A stretch of 8,013 bases of DNA from an uncultured Terrimonas sp. (GTDB lineage: Bacteria; Bacteroidota; Bacteroidia; Chitinophagales; Chitinophagaceae): positions 1-8,013 of the forward strand of contig CAMPJQ010000107.1 in assembly GCA_946886925.1 (NCBI GenBank), written 5' to 3'. This document shows positions 6,588 to 8,013 of this stretch, piece after piece. Position numbers and translations under genes: made by a program. A model generated the notes under the pieces. The model ran no database searches. It was given only the letters and a program-made list of their open reading frames with translations, and had not been told where the DNA came from. Each line of letters starts with the position of its first letter. Within the stretch, counting starts at the first letter, position 1.

Positions 6588-6602
6588 CCAGCGGTCTTCA
6601 AA

Positions 6603-8013
6603 ATGGCTGCGCATTCATTTTACCAGGAGAAGATTGGATCGTATACCAAAGCCGTTCTGTCTTTTAAAAGAAAAATAGCGGTATCGGCCCTATTGCGGCT
6701 CCTGGCTTTTGCAGCTTTCGCTGTGTCAGGGTATTTCTTTTTTAAACACTGGTCAACCGGTTTACTGTTTCTTTCCCTGCTGTTGTTTACCGCGTTTCTG
6801 GTGTTGGTATTGTACGCCTTAAGGTTAAAGGAAAAGAAGGCAGTTTTTGAAAAATTATTATTCATCAATACCAATGAACTGGGCATTCTCAACAATGAAC
6901 CTAACCGGCTGGATGATGGAAGCTCCTTTGCAAACAGCAAAGGGTATGCAGAAGATCTTGATATTTTTGGCCCCCGTTCCCTGTTTCATTTGCTTAACCG
7001 CTGCTCTACAGCGCATGGCAGGGAATATCTGGCAACGCTGTTACAGCAACCTTTATCAGATGCTGCATATATTACCGCAAGACAACAAGCCGTTCAATTC
7101 CTTTCAAACCAGCCCGATAAAAGGCAACTTATTACCACCCATGGCTTATTGCGGGCCGAAGCGGAAGGCAATCTGCACGGCATTGCGGAATGGCTGAAAC
7201 CGGCAACCGACCTGCACAAAAGAAAATGGCTTCAGGTAGTGCGCTGGATACTGCCTCTATATACCATTCCGTCTTTTCTGTACTATATCGCCACCGGCAA
7301 TATATTATATGTGGCTACAGGCGTAGTTGCCACATGGCTTATAACAGCCCGTTATGCAAAATATATACACGCGCAGCACCAGCTCATCAGCAAAAAACAA
7401 TCCATCCTGGAACAGTATGCCGGTATTTTAAAAACATTTGTAACGGTTGAAACCGGCTCATCGTCTGTGTTGAAACAATTACAGCAAACCGCAGGCAATG
7501 CCCACAGCGCCATAGGTACGCTGGCAAAACTTTCTTCCTTTTTTGATCAGCGCCTGAACCTGCTGGTGAATATTTTCCTGAACAGTCTTGCAATGTATGA
7601 TATACAATGCATACTGGCACTGGAACAGTGGAAAGAACGACATAAGGACAATTTTGATCGCTGGCTCCATGCAGTTGGCGATATAGAATGTTTGAATGCA
7701 CTGGCAAGCTTTGCATTTAATAACCCTCAGTTTGCTTATCCGCAGGTTAATCAAAACGAAACCTTGTATGTGAAGGCTGAACAAATGGCCCATCCGCTTA
7801 TTCCTTTTGCCGAATGCGTAGCCAATGATTTTGAAGCTGGAAAACGGAACAGGCTTTTATTGGTTACCGGTTCCAATATGTCGGGCAAAACCACTTTTTT
7901 GAGAACCCTGGGCGCTAACCTTATTCTCGCCCAATGCGGCGCTCCTGTTTGCGCTACAGCTTTTATATTTACACCTATGGAAATACTTACTTCCATAAGG
8001 GTAAATGATTCCC
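6603..8013 (+). CDS. Membrane-anchored MutS-family ATPase (3'-truncated by window edge)
   Basis: The frame runs from ATG 6603 to the right edge without a stop, giving 470 residues of an incomplete protein. Residues 25-47 and 53-72 are two hydrophobic spans, and about 213-230 and 233-249 are two more, so the protein is likely membrane-embedded. Between them lies a MutS core segment, DLDIFGPRSLFHLLNR (118-133) with CSTAHGREYL, the lever-type domain common to MutS homologues. The ATPase domain starts with MAHPLIPF and a conserved ANDFE, then Walker A TGSNMSGKTT (422-431, Lys429), TFLRTLGANLILAQ and TSIRVNDS, where the window ends. Walker B and the C-terminal helix-turn-helix lie outside. The N-terminal mismatch-recognition domain of MutS1 (Phe-X-Glu) is absent, so classical mismatch repair is unlikely. 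The product is related to the MutS-like proteins of unknown role found widely in Bacteroidota. The start is chosen because it is the first ATG, 15 bp after the upstream stop. Confidence 0.9.
   Translation, partial: MAAHSFYQEKIGSYTKAVLSFKRKIAVSALLRLLAFAAFAVSGYFFFKHWSTGLLFLSLLLFTAFLVLVLYALRLKEKKAVFEKLLFINTNELGILNNEPNRLDDGSSFANSKGYAEDLDIFGPRSLFHLLNRCSTAHGREYLATLLQQPLSDAAYITARQQAVQFLSNQPDKRQLITTHGLLRAEAEGNLHGIAEWLKPATDLHKRKWLQVVRWILPLYTIPSFLYYIATGNILYVATGVVATWLITARYAKYIHAQHQLISKKQSILEQYAGILKTFVTVETGSSSVLKQLQQTAGNAHSAIGTLAKLSSFFDQRLNLLVNIFLNSLAMYDIQCILALEQWKERHKDNFDRWLHAVGDIECLNALASFAFNNPQFAYPQVNQNETLYVKAEQMAHPLIPFAECVANDFEAGKRNRLLLVTGSNMSGKTTFLRTLGANLILAQCGAPVCATAFIFTPMEILTSIRVNDS

Noticed and set aside
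6620..7996. Several frames of 80-116 codons on both strands over the MutS-like gene
   Set aside because: All lie inside one uninterrupted MutS-like frame with clear family motifs; they are antisense or shifted readings of it.

Overview
The window looks like chromosomal DNA from a Bacteroidota bacterium, most likely of the Chitinophagaceae type. The clues are the protein repertoire (a single-domain NlpE lipoprotein, a small outer-membrane barrel, a SUI1-like factor next to nadC, a GH77 enzyme with N-terminal starch-binding domains, and a membrane-anchored MutS homologue), the near absence of Shine-Dalgarno sequences, and TAnnTTTG-like promoter boxes upstream of several genes. This placement is by recognition only; no search was run.

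Layout: (1) 1-423, the C-terminal end of a beta-rich envelope-type protein cut by the left edge. (2) 497-991, an NlpE-like lipoprotein. (3) 1094-1639, a small outer-membrane beta-barrel protein, with a 17-bp inverted repeat just before its start codon and a strong terminator just after its stop. A second hairpin follows at 1719-1757, and then about 500 bp with no convincing gene. (4) 2272-3480, nadC (last step of de novo quinolinate-to-NAD synthesis) closely followed by a SUI1/YciH-like gene, probably one transcript. (5) 6281-3576 on the minus strand, a 901-residue 4-alpha-glucanotransferase with two N-terminal CBM20-like domains, convergent with the nadC pair. (6) 6429-8013 on the plus strand, divergent from malQ: a 52-residue hydrophobic protein and, 15 bp later, a MutS-family ATPase with four predicted membrane segments, cut by the right edge after its Walker A motif.

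The first three genes all concern the cell envelope but show no clear shared pathway. The nadC, malQ and MutS units look like ordinary chromosomal genes that happen to be neighbours. I see no CRISPR array, tRNA, rRNA, insertion sequence, toxin-antitoxin pair or phage gene. The least ordinary part is the right end, where a small membrane protein is coupled to a membrane-embedded MutS homologue. Smaller points are the palindrome before the barrel gene and the terminator-like hairpin whose best U-tract faces the minus strand, where no clear gene exists.
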